Assembly (NCBI GenBank): GCA_026004775.1
Contig: BPJU01000012.1
Location: forward strand, 62,001-126,000
Reading direction: 5' to 3'
Source: Pirellulaceae bacterium
Lineage (GTDB): Bacteria; Planctomycetota; Planctomycetia; Pirellulales; Pirellulaceae
Length of the DNA: 64,000 nt
A program made the translations under genes and the position numbers. Numbering within the stretch: the first letter of the stretch is position 1; each line of letters starts with the position of its first letter. A model generated the notes under the pieces. It did no database searches, had not been told where the DNA came from, and was given only the letters and a program-made list of their open reading frames with translations. Below, one piece after another: positions 1 through 8,856 of the stretch.

Positions 1-3000
1 TCCCCAGGGATTTTCTTCGGGCTGGCCGTGGCGGGCTTCTTTCACAAGTACCGGCACGCGGCGATAGATCGCCTTGGTCAGCTCAGCGTCGGCACGCGAA
101 CGAAAAATAGGACACGTTCGCGTGTTGGGATTCAAAAGCGCGATGTCCTCCGGCGACAGACGAAAACAGCGATCCGGGTTCTTCAGTTCCGACGTATCAT
201 GCAAGAAAAACGCAAACTCCGCCCCGGCCCCCGATCCTTGCCCCACCGCCGCCATCGTCAACAAGCAGAATTTGTAGCTGCGGTGAACGCCGGGGAAAAT
301 CGCGCGGCGATTTTCAAAATCGTACAGGCTGGCCAGCGAGCGCTTTTCGATCAGGTCCTGGAAGAAAAACTTGGTCGTATCATCGGTGGCGATTCCCGAC
401 GGGACGATACAGCCAACTCGGCCGCGACGATTAACCAGTGATCGCTTAAGTTCGGCAAAAACCGCATACGTGTTGATGTCACCCCGACCACAAAGAGGAA
501 ATCGGCCACCGCCTCGCAAAAAGTTGCTCGCTGCCTCCGCAGCACGGAGCGCCTCGCGGTATTCAGCAAGCAACGCGGGATTGGTCTTGGGCAACTTGGC
601 GATCAATTCGTCTCGCTTCGCCTTGTTCGGGGCGTTGGCGATCTCGGGATCTCGAGAGGCGAAAAACTCCTTTTCCTGTAATTTCACTCGTTCCCACGGC
701 GGATTCCCCAGCACCACGTCGAAGCCGCCGTCGGCAAACACTTCCGGAAACTCCAGCGGCCAATGGAAGAAACGGTTCTTGAAGGCCAAGGTCTGCGCTT
801 GGCTCAGAGCTCGTGGGTCGATCGCACCGCCCGACAAATGCTCGGCCAAAACGTAAGTTGTGATATACCGGCCGTCATCGCCGGCAGCTTGGCCTTTGGC
901 CGAAGTAGCAGCCAAACGCTGAAAAAATGCGGCTGTCCACAAGTCGCATGCTTGACGCTGGCGCAGAGCGAACGAGGAATAGCGAGCACGCTCGTAGAGT
1001 TGTTTCTTGCGGCGGATCGATTCGGGAGAATCGTCGGCGATTTTGTCGAGTTCGCGTACCAGTTGGACAAGCTGGTCGGAGCCTTGCGACACATCGAATG
1101 AAATGCGCATTTGGCCTCGCTCCAGGTCGCGGCGCTCGGCCTTGTTCGCCGCCTTCAGACGCCGGGCGGTCTCCTTGTCGTCGCCCGCCAGCGGCGTGAA
1201 GGCCTCGTCGGGGATACCCTGCATGAGCACTTGCAAATCAAATACGCCCACCAGCGAATCACCACAGCGGATACGATGATCCAAAAAGGTGAGCGGTTTA
1301 TCGGACGTGTGTCCTTCCAGCCACAAGGCGACTCGGCACAGATCCACGGCCAGGGGGTTTTTATCCACACCGTAGATACAGTGAGAGATGACATCGCGGA
1401 TTGCTTCGCGTACGGGTTCCGGTGCCGGTTCGTCTTCACCCGTCCGCACGCGTGCCAGTTCTTTGCCCAATCGCCGCGCGGCGGCCAGCAGGAAGTGGCC
1501 CGAGCCGCATGCCGGGTCGCAAACACGCATCGACAGGATCGCTTTTTCTTTGGCATTATTGTCAGTACAGGACTTTAACCGATCTTCAAGCACCGGCTCC
1601 AGAGCTGACTTGATCAGTTCCCCCACCAGTTCGGGCGGCGTGTAATACGAGCCGGTGCTCTTGCGCTCCGAACCGGCCACAAATCGGTAGACGGGACGTC
1701 CGGAGCCATCGCATTCGACAGTCGGATGGAACTCCAGCAGGCTTTCGTACACCGAGCCGAGTTCTTCGGTGTCCAAGGCGGCGTAATTGACGCGGCGCGG
1801 CGGGCTGCCGTCCGTGTCGCGGTAGTAGGCCAGATGCCAAAAGGCGTCAAGCAAATCGCGGTTGGTGATCCGGCAATTGTCCAGGTCGACCGGCTCGAAC
1901 AACTCGCCGTTCAATACGGGCAGGCCGAGCGTGGACGCCAGCGGTTTTCCGCCTAGCTGCTGCACAGGCTGATCGTCGGCCAGCAGCTTCCATAACACGC
2001 GCAAGCTCAGCCAAAGATCGTCATGCTCGGTGTAGGCGGCTCGCTGGTCCACCAGCCGGCGCAAGCGGCCGATGCTGTAGTGTTCCCGATACAACGGATC
2101 GGTGCTCAGCACGCCCCGATCTTCAGCTACCATCAAAAAGAGAAACCGGTAGACCAGTCGCAGTAGTTGCCGGTACAGCTCCTCGGGAGCGATGCGGTGT
2201 GAATCCCCTTCCCGGGCTTGGACTCTGCGCCGCAAATCCTCGTTTTTCGGATGCCTCAGAAATCCGTTCGCCAAGCGCATGATACATTCTTCTACGCCGT
2301 CGCGCAGCCGATCGCGTACGCGGCCGCCCTGCTCTACCGAATGCTGGTAGTATTGCTCCAGCAGGCATTGGTGAGCATCCGCTTCCGATTGAGGCAGACG
2401 AGTGCGGTGCAGCAGGCGAAAAAGGACGGCAAAGTCCTGGAAGAGGCGCTGTTCCAAGATCGCTTCCAGGTCGAACTCCACGTAGCATTGCCGGCGGATG
2501 TAGGTGCTGTCGCGCAGCAGCCTCAGGGTCTTGCCGTTGGTTACCAGTCCCCACAGGGTTTCGGTCCGGTTCAAAAATTCCTGCACCAGGGAATGGGGAG
2601 CCAGGCGGGGCCGGCCACTGGGGGCTACGCGTCCCAGCTCCTGCCGCACACCGACAATGTGCACGGGTGGCGCGTACTCCGCGTCACCGGCTCGGTGTGA
2701 AACAGCAAAGCTCATCCCGCCCGCCTCATAGGCACGCCGGTTGTACTCCAACTCATAACCCAACAGCCCCAGAAACGGGATCACCCACGCGTCGCGGGTC
2801 ACGCTCGTGCCGAGGTCCGAGTCGGGTAAGTTCTGGAGCCGATGCTGGAATACCTGCCACAAGGCTCCCGCATCGGCGAACACACCGGCAATGGTATCGG
2901 TGAGGCTTCGGCGCGCCTTGACTTTGAAGTCACTCAGCTTCTGGCCAGGCAACTCCTCGGCCAGCAACTGATCAAAGAGATCCGGGGCAAACAGCCCTCC

Positions 3001-3030
3001 TTCAATCCGGACCGCAGGAAATGCCGTCAT
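1..3030 (-). CDS. drmMI: Eco57I-type adenine-specific DNA methylase, DISARM DrmMI-like (3' end outside window)
   Basis: Open frame of at least 1,010 codons running off the left edge. It is read directly from the minus strand because its stop lies outside the window. The SAM-binding motif DPACGSGHF starts near residue 505, and the adenine-methylase catalytic motif NPPWE is at about 776-780, followed by KLQEKEFF. Near the edge there is an NPDRCFRLSPEDI stretch and ENPWG, as in the long Eco57I/PglX-like methylases. Its ATG (3030) overlaps the stop of the upstream helicase gene as ATGA, so the two are probably translationally coupled. In DISARM class 1, the SNF2 helicase DrmD and adenine methylase DrmMI are encoded together with drmA, drmB and drmC; methylation marks self DNA. 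The drmABC core would lie to the left, unseen. Methylase identity is strong. The DISARM assignment rests on the pairing and could instead be another methylase-helicase defence module. Confidence 0.8.
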   Translation of the reverse strand, partial: MTAFPAVRIEGGLFAPDLFDQLLAEELPGQKLSDFKVKARRSLTDTIAGVFADAGALWQVFQHRLQNLPDSDLGTSVTRDAWVIPFLGLLGYELEYNRRAYEAGGMSFAVSHRAGDAEYAPPVHIVGVRQELGRVAPSGRPRLAPHSLVQEFLNRTETLWGLVTNGKTLRLLRDSTYIRRQCYVEFDLEAILEQRLFQDFAVLFRLLHRTRLPQSEADAHQCLLEQYYQHSVEQGGRVRDRLRDGVEECIMRLANGFLRHPKNEDLRRRVQAREGDSHRIAPEELYRQLLRLVYRFLFLMVAEDRGVLSTDPLYREHYSIGRLRRLVDQRAAYTEHDDLWLSLRVLWKLLADDQPVQQLGGKPLASTLGLPVLNGELFEPVDLDNCRITNRDLLDAFWHLAYYRDTDGSPPRRVNYAALDTEELGSVYESLLEFHPTVECDGSGRPVYRFVAGSERKSTGSYYTPPELVGELIKSALEPVLEDRLKSCTDNNAKEKAILSMRVCDPACGSGHFLLAAARRLGKELARVRTGEDEPAPEPVREAIRDVISHCIYGVDKNPLAVDLCRVALWLEGHTSDKPLTFLDHRIRCGDSLVGVFDLQVLMQGIPDEAFTPLAGDDKETARRLKAANKAERRDLERGQMRISFDVSQGSDQLVQLVRELDKIADDSPESIRRKKQLYERARYSSFALRQRQACDLWTAAFFQRLAATSAKGQAAGDDGRYITTYVLAEHLSGGAIDPRALSQAQTLAFKNRFFHWPLEFPEVFADGGFDVVLGNPPWERVKLQEKEFFASRDPEIANAPNKAKRDELIAKLPKTNPALLAEYREALRAAEAASNFLRGGGRFPLCGRGDINTYAVFAELKRSLVNRRGRVGCIVPSGIATDDTTKFFFQDLIEKRSLASLYDFENRRAIFPGVHRSYKFCLLTMAAVGQGSGAGAEFAFFLHDTSELKNPDRCFRLSPEDIALLNPNTRTCPIFRSRADAELTKAIYRRVPVLVKEARHGQPEENPWG

Positions 3031-5936
3031 GGTTTCACCATCGGTTGCAATATGAGAATGCCCAACAGATCCGGGGGTAATTGAGGATTAACTTTCAGCT
3101 CGCGAACGCGCAACCGCACTGCTTTACGAATGCGCTTGTGGCTGTTTTCCAGCTCTTGGGCTTTCTGGAAAATTTTCGTATTCACTTCACTCATGAAACC
3201 GTTTTCTTTGTTCGATTCCAGCTTTCCTTGTCTTACACCGAGTTCCTTGAAAACCATCTCTACCAGTTCGCGTTTTTCCGCGGTGGAGAGGTTTCCATCC
3301 GGTTTGGCTTCGGCCAGCAGGCGCATGGCCTCGTTATCCGGCAGCCACCGGTCCGTTGGTGTATTGGATGGGTGGCAGCCCAGGACGAGCACTTGTTCGG
3401 AGAGCATCGGTGGCTGTTCAGGGATTTCCAGCAGGTAGCGTACTCGCAGGAGCAGCAGGCTTGTGAGAAACCGCACGGCTCGCGTCCTGAGCACACCACA
3501 ACGGGAAGCTGCGGCATCTTTGCCTTTGGTTAACGCTTCTTCCAGCAGGTAGCGTGCCAAGGTTGCCACAAACGGGTGGTTGCGGCCCACGTATTCGGCG
3601 CCTTGGGGCGTGGGGGATACAAAACTGATGTGCCACGCCGGCGAGCTACGTTTGGTTGCGGATGCACGCGGTTCTGGAAGAGCCAAACGAATCGCGTCGG
3701 GCAAAGTAGTGACTGAGGAAAGGTCCACACAGTAGACATCGGGGCGGTGGAGCTCGGGTTGGATGGCCAATCCCAAGCGTTGGCCGGCGCTCAGCACAAA
3801 CTCGCACACGGCATCCGGGTCGCCGAGCACGGCGTCGGTGGCTTCCAATTCTCGTTGGACTTCTTCCGGTTTGATGGCCCGCTGGGCGAAGCGCGTCCGG
3901 TTGGTCCGTTCTCGTTGCGCGTCCAGATCCCAGCGTTTATGAAACTCTTGCAGTTCGGGGTTTTCATGAAAAAGCTGCAACTGGAGAGGTTGGGATTGAT
4001 CGTGCTGCCGCAAGAACAGCGAGTTGAGAACGGCCTCCATCACTGTCTCGCTTTCGTCGGGCACGGGAACATAGGTTCCCAAGACCCGGTGGATTTCTTT
4101 GGCCTTATCCAGCAGCACTTCGATGACGGCGCCGTCCACGGGATTGTCGCGGCCGTAAAAGCGCACCGCTTTTACCTGGGGGGAGGTTTGTCCGTAGCGG
4201 TCTACGCGTCCCTCACGCTGCTCGAGGCGATTCGGATTCCACGGCAGGTCGTAGTGGAGGACGGCGGTGAACTTTTCTTGCAAATTGATACCTTCGGAAA
4301 GGCAGTCGGTGGCTACCAGCACCCGTGGCCGGGTGGCGTCGATTTGGTCGATGATCGCCCGCCGCTCTTCATCGCCGATACGGCCGGTGATAGTTGTGAC
4401 CTGTACGTCGTCTGCCAAAGCGTTTTGGAGCTGCGTCGCGACATATTCGGCGGTGGCCACGTAACGGCACCAGATGATCGGGTAGAACTTCTCACGAAGA
4501 AGGTCTCGTACCACTTCGATGCACCGGGCGATTTTCGTATCGGTATTCGAGTCGCAGAGGGATTGTGCGAGTTGCTCCAGTCGGCGAAGACGCCGCTGGG
4601 CGCTGGCCGGCAGAATGGCTTCTGCTTGTTCGATCGGCGGTGTCGGGTTTTCGTCGTCGCTGTGGTCGTGAGCGTTTTCGAAGACCAACGGGGTGAAATC
4701 GACGCTTTCCTCATCGGGATGGGGAGCGGCGGATTCGAGGCGTTTTTTCAGGGCTGCCACGGCGGCAGCCGGGCTGGACATGACACAGCGCAACAGAGCC
4801 AGAGCGCCCCAGTAGCGTACCCGGCGTTTGCGCTCTTCCAGGTTCTGGCCGGTGCGGACAATTTCGGAACAAAAAGCAAACGTTTTTTCAAACAGCTCGC
4901 GATAGGTTTTTGACAGGGTGTAGGTTTCGTCCGTGCTGATTCGCTCCGGGAAGCAATGTGCGGCTTGCCAATCTTGTTCGATATCTTTTCGCGTGCGTTG
5001 GACAAAGTGGCGTGCCAGCTCTGCTCGGTCTGATTCGGCAAGTGAGCCGACGTTCAGTTGGCGGAAGTTGGGCTGTAACAGCCCCAGGAGGGAGCAGAAC
5101 GCGGCTTCCACCCCGCTGTGGGGCGTTGCTGTCAGGAGAATAAGGTGGCGCGATGGGTCCTGGGCGATTTCTCGCAGGAGCTGATGGCGCTGCTGCTGGC
5201 TTTTGTTGTGCGGGCTTGCTTCGGCGGCCCCGTGTGCTTCGTCGACAATCACCAGATCCGGGCAGAACTGCAAGAACTGGTGTTTGTTACGGTCGCTTTT
5301 GACCCAGTCGATACTGATGACTTGAATCGGATAGTATTCGTAAATGCTTTTATCCGCGGGTTTCCAGCGTTCCAGGCGGCTGATGGTACTGGAGCGGACG
5401 ATGACCGACTCGAGGTTGAACTTTTCGCGAAGTTCTTTTTCCCATTGGTCGCACAGGTAGGGCGGGCAGAGGACGGCCAGCCGCCGGATTTCGCCTCGAT
5501 CCAGGAGTTCTCGCGCGACCAGCAGGGCTTCGATTGTCTTGCCGACGCCCACATCGTCGGCGATGAAGAGCCGCACTGGGTCGAGGCGCAGGGCCATCAG
5601 GAGGGGGACGAATTGATAAACTCGGGGGCGAATCGAGATCCTTCCCAGGCAGCGCAGCGGTGTTGCCCCTTCGCGGAGGGTCAATCGAGCCGCCTGCCAC
5701 AGGAGAAAAGCGCTGCCGGCGTCCGACAGATCGTCGGGCGAGGGTGCGGGAAACTGTGACGGCTGGATGCGTTCTTCGGCCAGGGTGTACTGGACGAGTT
5801 TTTCAAGCTCCCGGTGAACGGCGACCACTTCGTCGATGGCACCTGTGAGCGGTCGCAGTTTGGCGGTTTTCGGGTCATCACTTGGCAGCAGCACCCAGTC
5901 TCGATCTCGAAAACGGACGATGCTTCCTGGCTGCAT
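3027..5936 (-). CDS. drmD: SNF2-family helicase, DISARM DrmD-like
   Basis: A 969-residue superfamily 2 helicase from ATG 5936 (MQPGSIVRFRDRDWVLL). An in-frame ATG at 5993 would add 19 residues of poor quality. Walker A is GVGKT at about residues 130-134, the DEAH box at 232-235, and motif III LLTATPHSG follows near 268-276. The C-terminal helicase lobe has the SNF2-style motif VI, LEQREGRVDRYGQ. The N-terminal RDRDWVLLPSDD segment is what I expect of DrmD-type proteins. In DISARM class 1 this helicase works with the adenine methylase and DrmABC to restrict incoming phage DNA in the cytoplasm. It is the first gene of a leftward operon and its stop overlaps the methylase start by 4 nt. It could belong to another SNF2-plus-methylase defence type, but helicase activity is well supported. 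Confidence 0.8.
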   Translation of the reverse strand: MQPGSIVRFRDRDWVLLPSDDPKTAKLRPLTGAIDEVVAVHRELEKLVQYTLAEERIQPSQFPAPSPDDLSDAGSAFLLWQAARLTLREGATPLRCLGRISIRPRVYQFVPLLMALRLDPVRLFIADDVGVGKTIEALLVARELLDRGEIRRLAVLCPPYLCDQWEKELREKFNLESVIVRSSTISRLERWKPADKSIYEYYPIQVISIDWVKSDRNKHQFLQFCPDLVIVDEAHGAAEASPHNKSQQQRHQLLREIAQDPSRHLILLTATPHSGVEAAFCSLLGLLQPNFRQLNVGSLAESDRAELARHFVQRTRKDIEQDWQAAHCFPERISTDETYTLSKTYRELFEKTFAFCSEIVRTGQNLEERKRRVRYWGALALLRCVMSSPAAAVAALKKRLESAAPHPDEESVDFTPLVFENAHDHSDDENPTPPIEQAEAILPASAQRRLRRLEQLAQSLCDSNTDTKIARCIEVVRDLLREKFYPIIWCRYVATAEYVATQLQNALADDVQVTTITGRIGDEERRAIIDQIDATRPRVLVATDCLSEGINLQEKFTAVLHYDLPWNPNRLEQREGRVDRYGQTSPQVKAVRFYGRDNPVDGAVIEVLLDKAKEIHRVLGTYVPVPDESETVMEAVLNSLFLRQHDQSQPLQLQLFHENPELQEFHKRWDLDAQRERTNRTRFAQRAIKPEEVQRELEATDAVLGDPDAVCEFVLSAGQRLGLAIQPELHRPDVYCVDLSSVTTLPDAIRLALPEPRASATKRSSPAWHISFVSPTPQGAEYVGRNHPFVATLARYLLEEALTKGKDAAASRCGVLRTRAVRFLTSLLLLRVRYLLEIPEQPPMLSEQVLVLGCHPSNTPTDRWLPDNEAMRLLAEAKPDGNLSTAEKRELVEMVFKELGVRQGKLESNKENGFMSEVNTKIFQKAQELENSHKRIRKAVRLRVRELKVNPQLPPDLLGILILQPMVKP

Positions 5937-6380
5937 GGTTTTTTTCCCGGCTAGTGGGGGCTTATGATTGCTGGACGTGCTTGGTGGCTCCAACGTACCT
6001 GGAACACCGCATGGACAGTCGTTTTCCCGATGCCCTTTGGCCCTTTATGCGATGGAATTGGGTTTTCGGGCGGGGTGTGCTACCGACAAGATTAAGATAG
6101 CGTAACGGTGGCGATGGTGTAGGGTGAGCCCGGATGAATCGCGGGCGGTGTTGGTGGCGGGTCGAGTAGCGGTTGGGGCAGCCGCCATGAGTGCCTGCCT
6201 GGCAGGGGGTGATGGGACTGTCCTGTGCGCTCTTGCTACGCAGCACGAGCGGTTGAAGAAGTCCGCCACGTTCCTCGACTGGGGCCAACGACGAGCGCAT
6301 GTTGAATAACCTGACCGTGTCGGAGGCAGGACTCATTATGAGCGTGGGCGATAATCCGACTCGCCTTTTTGAGAACGGAG
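5937..6380. other. Intergenic, no gene seen
   Basis: About 440 bp between the leftward exonuclease gene and the start of the helicase gene. No convincing frame, RNA gene or repeat was found. It presumably holds the promoter of the DISARM-like pair, but no clear -35/-10 was identified. Confidence 0.4.
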
Positions 6381-8117
6381 CTACTGGTCGTCGCGCAGGC
6401 TCTCGATCGGCCTCAGGGCGCTTGGGCGAGCCTTGGTTACTCCTCCGAGCGCCTTGAAGCACTCTTGAGGGTCCACTGTCTCAAGCCGCAAGTTGTGGTA
6501 TTGTTCCCGTGATGCCGTTAAACGGGCGAGCACTAACAGAGCGGGGTGTCCGGTGGCAGGATCATAACCTTCTACGGCGATGCGCACTTGAACCGCAGAG
6601 ATAAGGCGTGCCGTGTCAGCTACGAACATCTCATGGAGAGTTCGCAACACCAATTGGTATACCATATTATCATAAAGCCGGTTACGTTCCGAGGTGGGCA
6701 TGGGAACCTCTTTAACCGTCATTTCTTTCTTTAAAGGGCGGTAGCTTTTGACCTGGGGAATCACGTCCGGCCGTGGTGCCATTCTCACTACGGAGAGGAT
6801 ACGCGTTTCTGAGTCATAGCTCAAATGGCACGCGGTGGGAAAGTCGTCAGGAAGCTGAGACGACGCCAACGTCCGCATCATCGTTTTTTCCACGCACGCC
6901 GGATCGCCTCGAAAATAGCCTTCTTTTTCGGCACTAATATGCGAATTATGCTGCACGGCGTGGGCCTTGTATCGGCGCTGCCGTTCCTGGTAGGCTGCCA
7001 GTGCCTGCTGATATTCACTCCACCGCTGCTGATATTGTCGCTTGGCCAATTCTAGTTGTTCGCGATACTGCAGGACCAAAGCATTCCAGTGGGAGACTTT
7101 TTCGTTGTATCGGCGGACATCCGTCTCGTAAGCTTGTCGCGCTAATTGTCGCTTTTTTTCCAGCCGCCACGGAAACAGAGTATCTGCGACGTCAGCGGCT
7201 ACCTGGTACTTAGGGCTGTTTGGGTCAGGTCGTTCTTCAGGTCGCGGTTTCAGTTCAGCCGCGGGGGGATCGGGACGCTGTATCGTGGGGGCGGTTGGGG
7301 GAGGTTCGTCGAAGTCCAAAGGGACCATCCAGCGTCCCCAATCGAGGGGGGACGCTTTCTGCAGGCCGTTTACCAAAATAGACGTGATGGCTTCCAGGCG
7401 CCTCTGCAAGTCGTCATTCAACGTCGCGCAGGAAACTTGAAGCGACTCCCATTCTGTAGAGCTCGCCGTTTCCTGCTGTCGCGGCCGGGGAGTCCTGGGA
7501 GGCAAAGGCTGGCCATAATAGCGCACGAGGGAGTGGCGGCAGATGTGGTGGAATGTTGCCAGTGTTCCGTAGCCCGCCTCTCGCATCCGTCGTAAATACC
7601 GGTGTAGCAGGCATGCTGCCGCCAGGGCGTCATCTGCGGCACGATGGCCGTTACGGAAAGGCACCTTCATTTCGCGGCACGCCGTTTCCAACCTTCGGCG
7701 CGGCCGTGCCAGCAGCACCTGGCCCAACTCCATAATGCAAAGAGCCGGTAGCGACTCTGTGATACCGACACGCCCAAGCTCCGCCATCAAGAAACGCATG
7801 TCGAACGGAGCATTGTATGCGGCGACGAGCCTGTTGTTCAACGAGTCCATCAGCGGAATTACAATGTCAGCGAACCGAGGGGCATCCTGGACATCTTTGT
7901 CGGCAATACCATGAATTTCGGTAGCGCGCGGATCGATTGGCTGTCCGGGATTAATCAATGTTTGCAAGACGGTGACTGCACGTCCGAATCCGTCGGTGTG
8001 GACGACAGCTACTTCTACCACTCGATCGGTTGAGGCATCCAATCCCGTCGTTTCAAAATCGATCACCGCCACCGGAAGCGTTTCCAGAGGGCACGTGTGG
8101 AAATCACAAGTCGCCAT
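6381..8117 (-). CDS. DEDDh 3'-5' exonuclease (DnaQ/epsilon-like) with long coiled-coil C-terminal extension
   Basis: A 578-residue protein. ATG 8117 is chosen because AAGGGG lies 6-7 nt upstream; an in-frame ATG at 8204 would leave only 17 nt to the upstream gene. Residues 16-170 form an RNase T/DnaQ exonuclease. DFETTG (D20, E22) is Exo I, AAYNAPFDMRFL holds the second-block Asp, and HRAADDALAA supplies the His and Asp of the DEDDh signature. The middle (about residues 320-400) is a charged, Gln/Arg/Tyr-rich region likely to form a coiled coil. The rest has no recognised domain. DnaQ-like domains degrade or trim DNA or RNA from 3' ends, and the extension makes a plain proofreading subunit unlikely. 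It is the last gene of the operon with the RecQ-like helicase-nuclease and the tail-anchored protein, which suggests a nucleic-acid-targeting defence module. That role is inference. Confidence 0.8.
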   Translation of the reverse strand: MATCDFHTCPLETLPVAVIDFETTGLDASTDRVVEVAVVHTDGFGRAVTVLQTLINPGQPIDPRATEIHGIADKDVQDAPRFADIVIPLMDSLNNRLVAAYNAPFDMRFLMAELGRVGITESLPALCIMELGQVLLARPRRRLETACREMKVPFRNGHRAADDALAAACLLHRYLRRMREAGYGTLATFHHICRHSLVRYYGQPLPPRTPRPRQQETASSTEWESLQVSCATLNDDLQRRLEAITSILVNGLQKASPLDWGRWMVPLDFDEPPPTAPTIQRPDPPAAELKPRPEERPDPNSPKYQVAADVADTLFPWRLEKKRQLARQAYETDVRRYNEKVSHWNALVLQYREQLELAKRQYQQRWSEYQQALAAYQERQRRYKAHAVQHNSHISAEKEGYFRGDPACVEKTMMRTLASSQLPDDFPTACHLSYDSETRILSVVRMAPRPDVIPQVKSYRPLKKEMTVKEVPMPTSERNRLYDNMVYQLVLRTLHEMFVADTARLISAVQVRIAVEGYDPATGHPALLVLARLTASREQYHNLRLETVDPQECFKALGGVTKARPSALRPIESLRDDQ

Positions 8118-8221
8118 GTTTCGCCCCTTGCATGCCACCACGTGTGCACAGGATTCCACATTCGCTAGCACACTATTTTCATCTAATGTCAACAATATTC
8201 GCATCCGACGTTCAAGGCGTA

Positions 8222-8854
8222 TCACAACCGAGCGGCTGAGAAAATAAGATATCCCAAAAGCGCTAGCCCCAGTAGCTGGAGCAAAGCCAGCCCGAAACTG
8301 AACCATTTTATTCGATCGCGCAGCTTGGATATCGAGGCGTTAAGTTCCATTCGACTCCTGGAAACTGCGGCCATCATCGAGTCTCGACTAGCCGTGATCT
8401 GACCCTCGACGCCCTTGTACACCTCCTGTAATTGCTCGGCATTGGCCCGGTGATGGTGATTGACACAAGCTGAGATTTCTGCCGTTGCCTTGGAGAGTTC
8501 CTGTCTGCTGGTTTCGTTGAGTTGTCCCAGGGAACTGGTTACGTTGCGGACGGCGGTTTCGATGACCTGACGATTGGCTCGAATGGCCGATTCCAGCTGT
8601 TCTCCGGTCTTGGTGACAGCCGCAAGGATTTCTGATGTGCCGATGCTCCGTAAGGCGCGCGCTACCTCGACCTGTTCGCGGGAGAGCGTTTCCAATTGAT
8701 TGGCCAAATTGCTTAGGTGCGCCTGCGTTTGTTCCAGGCTGGTTCGTGCGGCGGCATACCCACCTACCTCGGCTTTCAATTTGATAAGGCTCTGCGTTAT
8801 TTCTCGTAGAGCTTTTTCGACGTCCATCAACTGTTTTGTGATTGGATTGTCCAT
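8222..8854 (-). CDS. Coiled-coil protein with C-terminal membrane anchor
   Basis: 210 residues, with no family recognised by name. From about residue 5 to 180 the sequence is heptad-rich and polar (many Gln, Glu, Leu, Ala, Ser), as in methyl-accepting or tether-type coiled coils. It ends in one hydrophobic segment (WFSFGLALLQLLGLALLGYL, about 185-204) and a very short tail, so it is probably a tail-anchored inner-membrane protein with its coiled coil in the cytoplasm. Its start lies 2 nt after the stop of the RecQ-like gene, indicating tight co-expression. A membrane-tethered coiled coil beside a helicase-nuclease and an exonuclease could act as a sensor or scaffold; this is inferred from context only. 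Confidence 0.7.
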   Translation of the reverse strand: MDNPITKQLMDVEKALREITQSLIKLKAEVGGYAAARTSLEQTQAHLSNLANQLETLSREQVEVARALRSIGTSEILAAVTKTGEQLESAIRANRQVIETAVRNVTSSLGQLNETSRQELSKATAEISACVNHHHRANAEQLQEVYKGVEGQITASRDSMMAAVSRSRMELNASISKLRDRIKWFSFGLALLQLLGLALLGYLIFSAARL

Positions 8855-8856
8855 CT

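Noticed and set aside
3747-4913. Long plus-strand open frame opposite the DrmD-like helicase
   Set aside because: Exact antisense shadow of a well supported helicase; no protein-like motifs or ribosome binding site.
6381-8306. Exonuclease start at 8306
   Set aside because: It would overlap the upstream coiled-coil gene by 85 nt; AAGGGG before ATG 8117 gives a better start.
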